From positions 1-11,473 of the forward strand of contig CAZOUM010000078.1 of NCBI GenBank assembly GCA_964582985.1: a DNA stretch of 11,473 nucleotides. The letters are read 5' to 3'. The notes below the pieces were generated by a model. It was not told the origin of the DNA. It did not search any database and saw only the letters and a program-made list of their open reading frames with translations. Position numbers and translations under genes: made by a program. Each line of letters opens with the position of its first letter. The stretch's first letter is position 1. This DNA is from CAZQYB01 sp964582985. Its GTDB lineage: Bacteria; Planctomycetota; Phycisphaerae; Sedimentisphaerales; Anaerobacaceae. This document shows positions 4,599 through 11,364 of this stretch, piece by piece.

Positions 4599-6015
4599 CT
4601 TTTCTGTTGAGTTCCTTTCGATATTTTCTGCGAACCGGTGTTACGATAGTTTTCAGGAATTCGTCAACTTGCTGGGGTGCCCGGCCGACGTAGGTTTTCG
4701 GGTTTAATACTTTTTTGAAATTGACTTTTTTGAAGGCCGGGTCGGCCTTTAGCCGGTCAATCAAATCGTTGTGCTTGCCGAGCTGTTTGACCTGAGCCGC
4801 AGCGGCTTGCGAATGCTGTCTTATCTTTTCGTGCAGTTGTTGCCTGTTACCACCTGCCTTGACCGCTGCCATTAGGATATTTTCAGTGGCCATAAAGGGC
4901 AGCTCGGCGGCGATGCGGGCGGCTATTACTTTGGGATAAACAACAAGCCCGTCAAGGACGTTGATGAGAATTTCCAGAATCCCATCAACGGCCAAGAATA
5001 CTTCCGGAATAACCACTCTTCTGTTAGCTGAGTCGTCGAGGGTTCTTTCCAACCACTGTTCGCTGGCGGTCATCTGTGGGCTGGAGGCCAGGGACAGAAC
5101 CAGTCTGCTGAGGGCTGTCACTCGCTCGCAGCGCATCGGGTTTCTTTTGTAGGCCATTGCAGAGGAGCCGACTTGGGATTTTTCGAATGGCTCTTCAATC
5201 TCTTTCAAGTTGGCGAGCAGGCGAACGTCGTTGCACAATTTATGGGCGGACTGTGCTATCGAGGCGAGGGAATTTGTTACAAGGGTGTCGATTTTTCGCT
5301 GGTATGTCTGGCCGGTGACAGCGCAGGTTTTGTTGAAGCCGAAGGCTTTGGCCACAGCTTTGTCGAGCTGTTTGACTTTGTTATGGCTGCCGTCAAAGAG
5401 AGCCAGAAAAGAGGCCTGGGTGCCGGTGGTGCCTTTTACTCCTCTAAAGGGCAGGGTACAAAAGCGATGCTCGATTTCCTGTAAATCCATTACGAACTCG
5501 TAGCACCACAGCGTTGCCCTTTTGCCGACCGTGGTCAATTGGGCCGGCTGATAATGCGTAAAGCCGAGTGTCGGAAGTGAGCGATACTTTTTCGCAAACT
5601 TACCTAACAGATTTATCACCGATACTAATTTGCCGGCTGTTATTTGCAGGGCCTGGCGCATCAGTATCAGGTCGGTGTTATCTGCGACGAAGCAGCTGGT
5701 GGCGCCGAGGTGGATTATCGGCGCGGCTTTTGGCGCTGCGTCGGCGAAGGTGTGAATATGGGCGACAACATCGTGGCGAAATTTCTTTTCGTAGGCGGCG
5801 GACTTTTTGAAATCAATATCGTCAAGGTGCTTTGCCATTTGAGCTATCTGGGTTTGTTTTATATTCAGGCCGAGTTTTTTTTGCGCCTTTGCAAGTTCCA
5901 GCCAGAGTCTGCGCCAAGTGCTAAACTTTTTCTGGGCCCCGAAAAGCTCAGCGATTTCTCTTGACGCGTTTCTTTCAACAAGGGGACTTACGTACAGGTT
6001 CTTATTATTAGCCAT
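4582..6015 (-). CDS. purB: Adenylosuccinate lyase
   Basis: The enzyme cleaves SAICAR to AICAR and adenylosuccinate to AMP, releasing fumarate, in purine synthesis. The 477-aa protein belongs to the fumarase/aspartase superfamily. It shows H86 in HDVVAHIHTF, the first conserved region TSCFVADNTD (106-115), the catalytic-type His in GFTHYQP (H154), and the superfamily signature GSSAMAYKRNP at 283-293 with the flexible-loop Ser 284/285. LERTLDDSANRR (332-343) is another conserved segment. Length is near the longer, eukaryote-like ADSL form. ATG 6015 has AAAGGGA six nt upstream. It starts 26 nt after the aldo/keto reductase stop and so is probably in that operon. The Lys/Arg-rich C-terminus ends in a hairpin (4577-4598). 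Confidence 0.95.
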   Translation of the reverse strand: MANNKNLYVSPLVERNASREIAELFGAQKKFSTWRRLWLELAKAQKKLGLNIKQTQIAQMAKHLDDIDFKKSAAYEKKFRHDVVAHIHTFADAAPKAAPIIHLGATSCFVADNTDLILMRQALQITAGKLVSVINLLGKFAKKYRSLPTLGFTHYQPAQLTTVGKRATLWCYEFVMDLQEIEHRFCTLPFRGVKGTTGTQASFLALFDGSHNKVKQLDKAVAKAFGFNKTCAVTGQTYQRKIDTLVTNSLASIAQSAHKLCNDVRLLANLKEIEEPFEKSQVGSSAMAYKRNPMRCERVTALSRLVLSLASSPQMTASEQWLERTLDDSANRRVVIPEVFLAVDGILEILINVLDGLVVYPKVIAARIAAELPFMATENILMAAVKAGGNRQQLHEKIRQHSQAAAAQVKQLGKHNDLIDRLKADPAFKKVNFKKVLNPKTYVGRAPQQVDEFLKTIVTPVRRKYRKELNRKVTLKV

Positions 6016-6041
6016 TTTTATCCCTTTTGGTCGTTCGGTTT

Positions 6042-7010
6042 TTATTTTATTTTTTCCTGGCGTTCGGCCAGCAGTTTTTCGATTTCGTCGAGGTCTTCTT
6101 GTGCGAGTGTCCTATCAGCTACCTGCACAGTTTCGGTAATCTGGTCGGGTCTTCGCGCGCCGACGATGGCGGCGGTAACTTCTTTCCGGCGAAGGACCCA
6201 GCTTATTGCGAGTTGAGCGGGGGTCATTCCATTTCGTTCGGCGATTGGCCGGAGTTGGTCGACGAGTAGCAAGGTCGCGGCGAACTGCGAGTCGTGGAAA
6301 TCAGGGCTTTTTCTTCGATGGTCGTGTAAAGGCAGAGCAGCGAGCCGTTCCTGGCTGAATTTTCCTGTGAGCAGGCCTCTTTCCATCGGACTGTATGCAA
6401 TGACGCCAATATCATTTTCCGCACAATAGCCGAGCACATCATTTTCTATTTCGCGGTGGAGCATATTATAGTGCGGCTGAAGCGAAGCGACCGGGTGAAT
6501 TTTCCGGACGCGTTTGATTTGGTCGAGACTGAAATTCGATACACCCAGGTATCGTACCTTGCCTTCTTCGGCAAGTTTGGTCATTTCCTGCCAGGCCTGC
6601 TCGATGTCATGGTCGGGTCGGGGCCAATGTATCTGGTAAAGGTCTATCGTGTCTATGCCGAGTCTTTTCAGGCTTTCGTGACATTCTTCCCGGATGCTTT
6701 TCGCTTCGAGGCAGCTTATAATCTGGCCCTTCTGGTCCCAGCGGAGGCTGCACTTTGTTGCGACAAAAGGTTTTTGAGTTGTTTGTTTGAGTGCTTTGCC
6801 GATTAGCTCTTCGGAATGGCCCAGACCATAGGCGGCGGCGGTGTCTATCCAGTTGATTCCTTTGTCCAGTGCGGTCAGTACCGCACCGATTGCTTCATCG
6901 TCATCCTGTGGTCCCCAGCCGTACTGCCAGTCTGGGCCGCCAATTGCCCAGGTGCCAAGTCCGACGGTTGTCAACTCAAGTTCCGTATAACCTAATTGCC
7001 TTGTTTGCAT
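6042..7010 (-). CDS. Aldo/keto reductase
   Basis: The protein is an NAD(P)H-dependent oxidoreductase of the AKR superfamily acting on aldehydes or ketones; the substrate cannot be told from sequence. The 322-aa protein has the AKR catalytic tetrad: D56 in NWIDTAAA, Y61 in YGLGHSE, K86 in VATKCS and H128 in YQIHWPRPD. Later segments YLGVSNFS (154-161), SLQPHYNMLHRE (176-187), IAYSPMERGLLTGKF (204-218) and the VGARRPDQ motif near the C-terminus are typical of the cofactor-binding side. It is the first gene of a likely operon with purB, only 26 nt downstream, which gives no obvious metabolic link. ATG 7010 lacks a strong ribosome site but sits 36 nt after a good promoter. Confidence 0.92.
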   Translation of the reverse strand: MQTRQLGYTELELTTVGLGTWAIGGPDWQYGWGPQDDDEAIGAVLTALDKGINWIDTAAAYGLGHSEELIGKALKQTTQKPFVATKCSLRWDQKGQIISCLEAKSIREECHESLKRLGIDTIDLYQIHWPRPDHDIEQAWQEMTKLAEEGKVRYLGVSNFSLDQIKRVRKIHPVASLQPHYNMLHREIENDVLGYCAENDIGVIAYSPMERGLLTGKFSQERLAALPLHDHRRKSPDFHDSQFAATLLLVDQLRPIAERNGMTPAQLAISWVLRRKEVTAAIVGARRPDQITETVQVADRTLAQEDLDEIEKLLAERQEKIK

Positions 7011-7046
7011 AATGGTACGCCTATAACTTTAACCGCTCGAGATAAT

Positions 7047-7075
7047 AGCATAGTGGGATTTGCGGTGTTTATCAA
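7047..7075 (-). promoter_or_regulatory. Sigma70-like promoter for aldo/keto reductase-purB
   Basis: On the minus strand TTGATA (7075-7070) is followed after exactly 17 bp by TATGCT (7052-7047). The expected transcript start is about 30 nt before the reductase ATG. It lies in the 118-nt gap after trxB, indicating a separate transcription unit. Confidence 0.55.
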
Positions 7076-7128
7076 TACCCAACTGCGTGTTCTCCGGACA
7101 GGTTCGGGTTTTCATCTGAGCTAAGTTC

Positions 7129-8124
7129 TTACCATCCGCCGGGCTGGAGTAAGTCACTTACGGGTTCGTTCCACCAGTTTGGGTCTCTGAAGTATTGTTT
7201 TAGCATCATTGCCGCGGTGACGCCGTCGCCTACGGCTGTTGCAAGCTGCATAGCTGCGCCTATTCTGCAGTCGCCGGCCACGAAGACGCCGGGGACGTTT
7301 GTTCGAAGATACGCGCAATCACACTTGATGAATCCGTTGTCGGTCAGCTCAACAAAGCCTTTCAAAAAGCCTGTATTCGGCACCATGCCAACAAATATGA
7401 ACACACCGTCACACGGATAGCTTTCTTCCTGGTTGGTCTTGACGTCCTTAAGTTTCACGGATTGGACTTTTCCTTCGCCCTCAATGGCGGTTGCAATGGT
7501 GCTGTATTTAATAATCAGATTTGAATTTGGCTCGCCGGCTTTCTGGAGGAGCTCTTCGGTCAGTACCCTGGTTGCTCTGAACTGGTCTCTTCGGTGTATG
7601 AGGGTGACCTTGTCTGCGAACCTGGTAAGGTGCAGGGTTTCTTCGGCAGCGGTGTTACCTCCGCCGACGGCGACTACCTGCCTGCCTCTGAAGAATGGTG
7701 CATCGCAGGTCCCGCAGTAACTTACCCCAGTGCCTGCCGTGCGGAATTGTTCTTCTCCCGGGATGCCGAGCTTGCGATAGTCACTGCCGAGCGCCAAAAT
7801 CACGGCCCTTGCAATATATTGCTCGGAGTCGCAGTAGACAGCGATGTCACCATTGGCGAGTTTCTCTAACCTAGCGGCTTCGCAGCCGGTTTTTATCTCG
7901 GCGCCGAAATTGACGGCCTGTTTTTGCATTTGCTCAATCAGGCCGGGGCCGGCGATTCTTTCAATGCCGGGATAGTTTTCTATTCTGTCGGTGCTGCTGA
8001 TTTGCCCGCCTGGCAGGAATTTCTCAAGCACAAGGGTTTTGAGCCTGTCGCGTGCGGTGTAAAGGCCCGCAGCCAGACCGGCGGGTCCGGCGCCAATTAT
8101 TATGCAATCATAATGTTCAGCCAT
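7129..8124 (-). CDS. trxB: Thioredoxin reductase (NADPH)
   Basis: This cytosolic FAD flavoenzyme passes electrons from NADPH to thioredoxin. The 331-aa protein has the FAD-binding GAGPAG at 11-16, PGGQISSTDRIENYPG at 38-53, the redox-active pair CGTC at C137/C140 within SYCGTCDAPFF (more often CATC in this family), the NADPH-binding GGGNTAAEE at 154-162 with HRRDQFRA downstream (177-184), and the second FAD motif GVFVAGDC at 279-286 with D285. Length is slightly above the ~315-320 aa norm owing to a C-terminal tail rich in Trp and Pro. ATG 8124 has GGGAG seven nt upstream. It is divergent from the PilZ gene and separated from the aldo/keto reductase by 118 nt. Confidence 0.95.
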   Translation of the reverse strand: MAEHYDCIIIGAGPAGLAAGLYTARDRLKTLVLEKFLPGGQISSTDRIENYPGIERIAGPGLIEQMQKQAVNFGAEIKTGCEAARLEKLANGDIAVYCDSEQYIARAVILALGSDYRKLGIPGEEQFRTAGTGVSYCGTCDAPFFRGRQVVAVGGGNTAAEETLHLTRFADKVTLIHRRDQFRATRVLTEELLQKAGEPNSNLIIKYSTIATAIEGEGKVQSVKLKDVKTNQEESYPCDGVFIFVGMVPNTGFLKGFVELTDNGFIKCDCAYLRTNVPGVFVAGDCRIGAAMQLATAVGDGVTAAMMLKQYFRDPNWWNEPVSDLLQPGGW

Positions 8125-8545
8125 AACAAGCTCCCTTTGCCAGGTTTTGATATTCTCGCTGGTTTTGTTCCACCATTCTATATAACTGCAGGACGTACCA
8201 AGATGCCTTGAAGAAGCTAAGAACAGCTATTTTATCGGCTGATTCTGGTTTCCTTAGCTGCGTCCATACATGTCCGCTAATAATAGTTGCTAAGAGCAGC
8301 TCTTTCAATAGTGTGTTTGAATTTGGCCTTTTACGTGTGGAAAGTACCAGATGCGGCAAATTTAATTTAAGAGCAATTTTGCTTATTGCCGAATTATTTA
8401 TATATACTTTAAGAAAGGGGTGGATACCAAGATGGGGTTTGGTGTTCTAAAAAAGGCCCTGGCTTTCTACCCGCTGAGGCGCTTATTTGCACGGAAGCGG
8501 GACCGCAAGGCAGGGAATATAAGACGTATCACGGGAGGGGTTGAT
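8125..8545. other. Divergent intergenic region between trxB and the PilZ gene
   Basis: It must carry promoters in both directions. A plus-strand promoter is visible at 8379-8408. For trxB only a weak candidate is seen on the minus strand (TAGAAT near 8180, with no good -35). Minus-strand 8117-8359 is open for 80 codons from a TTG and overlaps the trxB start by 8 nt, but lacks a ribosome site. The part 8420-8545 is also open in frame with the PilZ gene and might encode an N-terminal extension. Confidence 0.45.
8379..8408 (+). promoter_or_regulatory. Promoter candidate of the PilZ gene
   Basis: TTGCTT (8379-8384) is followed after 18 bp by TATACT (8403-8408) in AT-rich DNA. The transcript would start near 8415, leaving a ~130-nt leader before the preferred ATG at 8546, or about 17 nt before the alternative ATG at 8432. 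Confidence 0.4.
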
Positions 8546-9334
8546 ATGAGTGAAATAGCGATGCTTCGTGGAACCGAGCCGAGGGAGATTCTGCAGAGAG
8601 TAATTGAACAAAAAGTTCCCGCCATTATGACTTACCAATCTCGTGGTAAGTGGCACGTAGCGAAGGTGGTGCTGACCGAGCTCGGCGCGAACAGGCTGAG
8701 CGCCCAAATCGTGCCAAAGGAAAAGATACATCCGCTAAATATACAGGCTGAACAGCCGGTCGGCATATCGTTAAAGCATGGATACGGCAAGTTTATCTTT
8801 GAGACGAAGGTGCTTTGTCTTGAGGCGTCGCCGGATACCACGAGCGGCGGAACGATTGTGCTTGCAGTGCCGGGCCGTATCGAAATAGTGCAAAGGAGAA
8901 GTTATTTCCGAGTTGATGTGCCGAAGTCACTGAAGGTCAATGTGCTACTGTGGCACCGTCATAAGAGTGACAACAGCGAGGTACCACCCAGCAATTATTG
9001 TGAGGGCAGGCTTGTCGATATTTCAGCCGGCGGTGCACAGGTTGTGGCTGATGTTGCACAAAGCCAAGAATTTAAGAACGGTCAGTTCATCGGGCTGCGG
9101 TTCACACCCATGCCGTATGAAACACCGTTGATGCTCAATGCCCAGATTCGAAACATTTTGCCGACGGTGGACGGCAAGGGTATCTGCCTTGGACTACAGA
9201 TTATCGGTTTGGAAGCAAGTCCCGAAGGCCACCAAATTCTGCAGCGGCTCTGCAATGTGGTGGAGCGGTATTTTCATATAAACAAGTCAGGCGCCAAGCA
9301 GCAGGACTTTCAGCAGACGCTGAACGCTGTATAA
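8546..9334 (+). CDS. PilZ-domain c-di-GMP receptor with YcgR-like N-terminal domain
   Basis: This is a cytosolic cyclic-di-GMP effector that probably tunes motility, adhesion or envelope output; its target is unknown. The 262-aa protein has a YcgR-like beta-rich N-domain (about 12-110, with HGYGKFIFETKV and VPGRIEIV) followed by PilZ. Both c-di-GMP motifs are intact: RxxxR as R118-SYF-R122, and DxSxxG as D148, S150 and G153 in DISAGG. I chose ATG 8546 because GGGAGGGG lies 5 nt before it, the best ribosome site near this gene. In-frame ATG 8432 (with AAAGGGG 11 nt upstream) or GTG 8420 would add 38-42 basic residues, and the frame is open there with coding-like composition, so the longer form remains possible. 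The gene converges on pssA and diverges from trxB; neither suggests a pathway. Confidence 0.88.
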   Translation: MSEIAMLRGTEPREILQRVIEQKVPAIMTYQSRGKWHVAKVVLTELGANRLSAQIVPKEKIHPLNIQAEQPVGISLKHGYGKFIFETKVLCLEASPDTTSGGTIVLAVPGRIEIVQRRSYFRVDVPKSLKVNVLLWHRHKSDNSEVPPSNYCEGRLVDISAGGAQVVADVAQSQEFKNGQFIGLRFTPMPYETPLMLNAQIRNILPTVDGKGICLGLQIIGLEASPEGHQILQRLCNVVERYFHINKSGAKQQDFQQTLNAV

Positions 9335-9362
9335 AGCGCGACTGGACAGGCATTTATTGAGA

Positions 9363-9390
9363 GCCGCCGGCAGAGAGCAGAGCTGGCGGC
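9363..9390. terminator. GC-rich hairpin between convergent genes
   Basis: GCCGCCGGC (9363-9371) pairs with GCTGGCGGC (9382-9390) as a 9-bp stem with one wobble and a 10-nt loop, 28 nt past the PilZ stop. It lies between convergent PilZ and pssA genes. No U-tract follows, so it is at best an atypical terminator or an mRNA 3'-end stabiliser. Confidence 0.35.
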
Positions 9391-9519
9391 GAAATCCTAC
9401 CAAACCGGTCACAGCCAACAAGCATCCAACGCCAATTCGTGCCGGCGGATTGAATGAAGCGGGCGAGCGAGAAAGCTTTGCTTGTCCAACCGCTATCAAA
9501 AGCGTCGGCTTAGCTTAAC

Positions 9520-10440
9520 TTATGGGGCAGGAATGCCCTCTTGAGTTTTGGACCATTTTCCAGCACGCTGGAAAGCAGGGATTCTATAATAACACCACTT
9601 GACGAAGCCGCTCGCTGCAAAACCGCAGAAGAGTAAGACAAGAGCCGTCTGTCTGCTCCAGGTAATCAAGCCGAGAAACAAGAGCGCCCTTATAAGATGT
9701 GCAAAGGGCTTCTTGCCATGGATGTATTGATTTAGGACATGCGGATATCGAATTCTGCTGACCATCAGCACCGCCAAGCCCAAAGCCAGCAGGGGCAGGG
9801 AATACAGAATAGCGTTTTCGCAGACAAGGTAGGCCCGAGCGCTTTGGGTTGAAAGCTCAGGCAGTGTTTCCTGATGGAAGATTATCAGGCTGACTATGAC
9901 GCCGGCCGCGGGTGGTGTTGGCAGACCCACAAAGCTCATATGTGCGGACTCGTCCTCCTCGTTCTCGACATTGAATCTGGCCAGTCGAATAGCTGCACAA
10001 CTTATATATGCTGCCGCTGTCAGCCAGACGAAGCGTTGTAGGAGGCTGGCAAGTACAGGACTTAGGTCGGCAAGGCCGGTTAATTTGTGTTCGAGGATTT
10101 TTAGCATCAAAAATGCCGGTGCAACGGCGAAGCTAACCATATCACAGAGACTGTCGAGCTGTCCGCCGAAGCTGGATGTGTTATGGCTCATACGTGCGAG
10201 TCGGCCGTCAAGCATATCGGCAATCATAGCCACCAGTATCAAATAACCGGCTATTGCCAGGCAGGAAAACTGCGCCATACGAGCGGTTGCACCCTTGCCG
10301 GCAAGGACAATGGCGGCGAAGCCGCACACGCCGTTGAGAATCGTTATTAGCGACGGCAAGACGGTGATGTACTTTAATCTCTGCTTTCGAACCCGCCGGA
10401 GCAAATTGTCTTTGGCGGCCTGAGTTTTTAACCTGGGCAT
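9520..10440 (-). CDS. pssA: CDP-diacylglycerol-serine O-phosphatidyltransferase
   Basis: This integral membrane enzyme joins CDP-diacylglycerol and serine to give phosphatidylserine, the precursor of phosphatidylethanolamine. The 306-aa protein carries the complete CDP-alcohol phosphatidyltransferase motif: D75, D78-G79, A82-R83, G92, D96 and D100. It also has the RLARFNV segment (142-148) characteristic of type II PssA and the VGLPTPPAAG segment (161-170). Hydrophobic stretches around 26-48, 56-73, 100-115, 127-143, 168-180, 209-227 and 249-270 suggest six to eight membrane segments. Length is above the ~240-260 aa usual for the Bacillus type because of a C-terminal hydrophobic extension. 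The start ATG 10440 has no clear ribosome site. It follows psd by 60 nt on the same strand, giving a two-gene PE operon. Confidence 0.93.
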   Translation of the reverse strand: MPRLKTQAAKDNLLRRVRKQRLKYITVLPSLITILNGVCGFAAIVLAGKGATARMAQFSCLAIAGYLILVAMIADMLDGRLARMSHNTSSFGGQLDSLCDMVSFAVAPAFLMLKILEHKLTGLADLSPVLASLLQRFVWLTAAAYISCAAIRLARFNVENEEDESAHMSFVGLPTPPAAGVIVSLIIFHQETLPELSTQSARAYLVCENAILYSLPLLALGLAVLMVSRIRYPHVLNQYIHGKKPFAHLIRALLFLGLITWSRQTALVLLFCGFAASGFVKWCYYRIPAFQRAGKWSKTQEGIPAP

Positions 10441-10482
10441 CTTAATAAACTAAAAGCTTAAAGCTAAAAAGTAAAAACCATT

Positions 10483-10514
10483 GAGTTCGTAGTTATAAGT
10501 TCATAGTTCATATT
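10483..10514. repeat. 'gttcatagttcat' simple repeat at the psd 3' end
   Basis: A short degenerate repeat of 'gttcgtagtt' and 'gttcatagttcat' units spans the psd-pssA gap and runs into the last codons and stop of psd. The same units occur at about 3315-3345 in the large intergenic region. Confidence 0.5.
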
Positions 10515-11187
10515 TTACAATGGGCGTCAGGCCTGCTTTTACTTTATCTCCTACCCGGACGAGGCACTTTGCATCTTCACGGACAGGCAGATAAAGCTCT
10601 GTCCTGGAGCCGAATTTTATCATTCCGAATTTTTCCCCACCGGTTAGTTCCTGTCCCTTCCGGGCCTCGCATACAATTCGGCGGGTAATCGCGCCGCTAA
10701 TTTGCCGAACAACCAGCTTATCCTCCGGGCTGTCTGTCCTGGTCATCTGGATGTTGTTGGACTCGTTAACCTTATGTGCCTTCGGATTCATCGCGATTTT
10801 GAATTTGCCGGGTTTATAGGCTATTTTTTCGACCCTTACGTTGCACGGGGCACGGTTAATGTGGGCATCAAAGATACTTAAACAGATGCCGATTCGCAGG
10901 GCAGGAACGTCGATAAAGTTATCTTCGGCAACGACTTCAATATCGGTTACTTTTCCGTCGGCAGGTGCAAACAGGATTTCTTTATGCGCTGAGACGGGCC
11001 TATGAGGGTCGCGGAAGAACGAGAAAACCCATAGCAAGGCGGCGGCCAAAAGCACTTCTACGGAGATAACGGCCCAGGCGCTCAAATACAAAACCCCCAC
11101 GACCAAATAGGCTATCATCACTGCAACGATCATTGCCGGATAGGCGACTACCTGCGGTAAGCCGTATTTGGTCAGCGGAATCCTCAT
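10501..11187 (-). CDS. psd: Phosphatidylserine decarboxylase proenzyme
   Basis: This membrane-associated, pyruvoyl-dependent enzyme decarboxylates phosphatidylserine to phosphatidylethanolamine. The 228-aa sequence is of the short Psd form. Hydrophobic stretches at 14-34 and 36-57 anchor it; the catalytic part has D77 in APADGK, H109 in FDAHINRAP, and the self-cleavage site FGS at 192-194 within KFGSRTELYLP, where Ser194 should become the pyruvoyl group between beta and alpha chains. Length fits the family. ATG 11187 is kept because the conserved N-terminus begins there, although it lacks a ribosome site and the promoter at 11195-11224 would give an almost leaderless mRNA. The final residues and stop lie inside a simple repeat (10483-10514). 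pssA follows after 60 nt. Confidence 0.94.
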   Translation of the reverse strand: MRIPLTKYGLPQVVAYPAMIVAVMIAYLVVGVLYLSAWAVISVEVLLAAALLWVFSFFRDPHRPVSAHKEILFAPADGKVTDIEVVAEDNFIDVPALRIGICLSIFDAHINRAPCNVRVEKIAYKPGKFKIAMNPKAHKVNESNNIQMTRTDSPEDKLVVRQISGAITRRIVCEARKGQELTGGEKFGMIKFGSRTELYLPVREDAKCLVRVGDKVKAGLTPIVKYEL

Positions 11188-11194
11188 AACGGGG

Positions 11195-11224
11195 TATGAT
11201 AACCGCGAGTGGGGCGCAAATCAA
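11195..11224 (-). promoter_or_regulatory. Sigma70-like promoter for psd-pssA
   Basis: On the minus strand TTGATT (11224-11219) is followed after 17 bp by TATCAT (11201-11196), five of six matches to TATAAT. Transcription would start only about 2 nt before the psd ATG, which suggests a leaderless message if this promoter is used. Confidence 0.45.
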
Positions 11225-11326
11225 CCCCGTTATAGACTTTTTCCCGGCTCGGCCGTTAGAAGTCCGTACAGAAGCCGTCCCAGCTCTGGAGACTGGCTTA
11301 TTCTAAGGGGCGTTCTCTAACGGGGT
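11224..11326. repeat. 12-bp inverted repeat upstream of psd
   Basis: ACCCCGTTATAG (11224-11235) and CTCTAACGGGGT (11315-11326) are complementary except at one position, around a 79-nt spacer. A third related copy, ATAACGGGGTAT (11186-11197), covers the psd start codon. Possible binding sites or a long hairpin; no regulator is identifiable. Confidence 0.4.
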
Positions 11327-11330
11327 CAAT

Positions 11331-11362
11331 AAAAAAGGCCGAATCTGTGAAGAATCGGCCTT
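11331..11362 (-). terminator. Rho-independent terminator-like hairpin
   Basis: On the minus strand AAGGCCGA (11362-11355) pairs with TCGGCCTT (11342-11335), an 8-bp stem with a 12-nt loop, followed by an uninterrupted T-tract from the AAAAAA at 11331-11336. This is a classic intrinsic terminator for leftward transcription from beyond the window. On the plus strand the same hairpin would lie directly 5' of a strong ribosome site. Confidence 0.55.
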
Positions 11363-11364
11363 AT

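Noticed and set aside
5173..5964. Several plus-strand open frames of 80-106 codons opposite purB
   Set aside because: They are antisense shadows of a well-conserved gene and show no family motifs.
6456..6806. 116-codon plus-strand frame opposite the aldo/keto reductase
   Set aside because: It is an antisense shadow over the conserved AKR catalytic region.
8117..8359. 80-codon minus-strand frame overlapping the trxB start by 8 nt
   Set aside because: It could be a translationally coupled small gene, but it starts with TTG, has no ribosome site and no recognisable family; I keep it only as a possibility within the intergenic entry.
8208..8450. 80-codon plus-strand frame upstream of the PilZ gene
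   Set aside because: It starts with TTG without a ribosome site, crosses the AT-rich promoter region and overlaps the other weak frame on the opposite strand.
9896..10246. 116-codon plus-strand frame opposite pssA
   Set aside because: It is antisense to the CDP-alcohol phosphatidyltransferase motif region and has no independent support.
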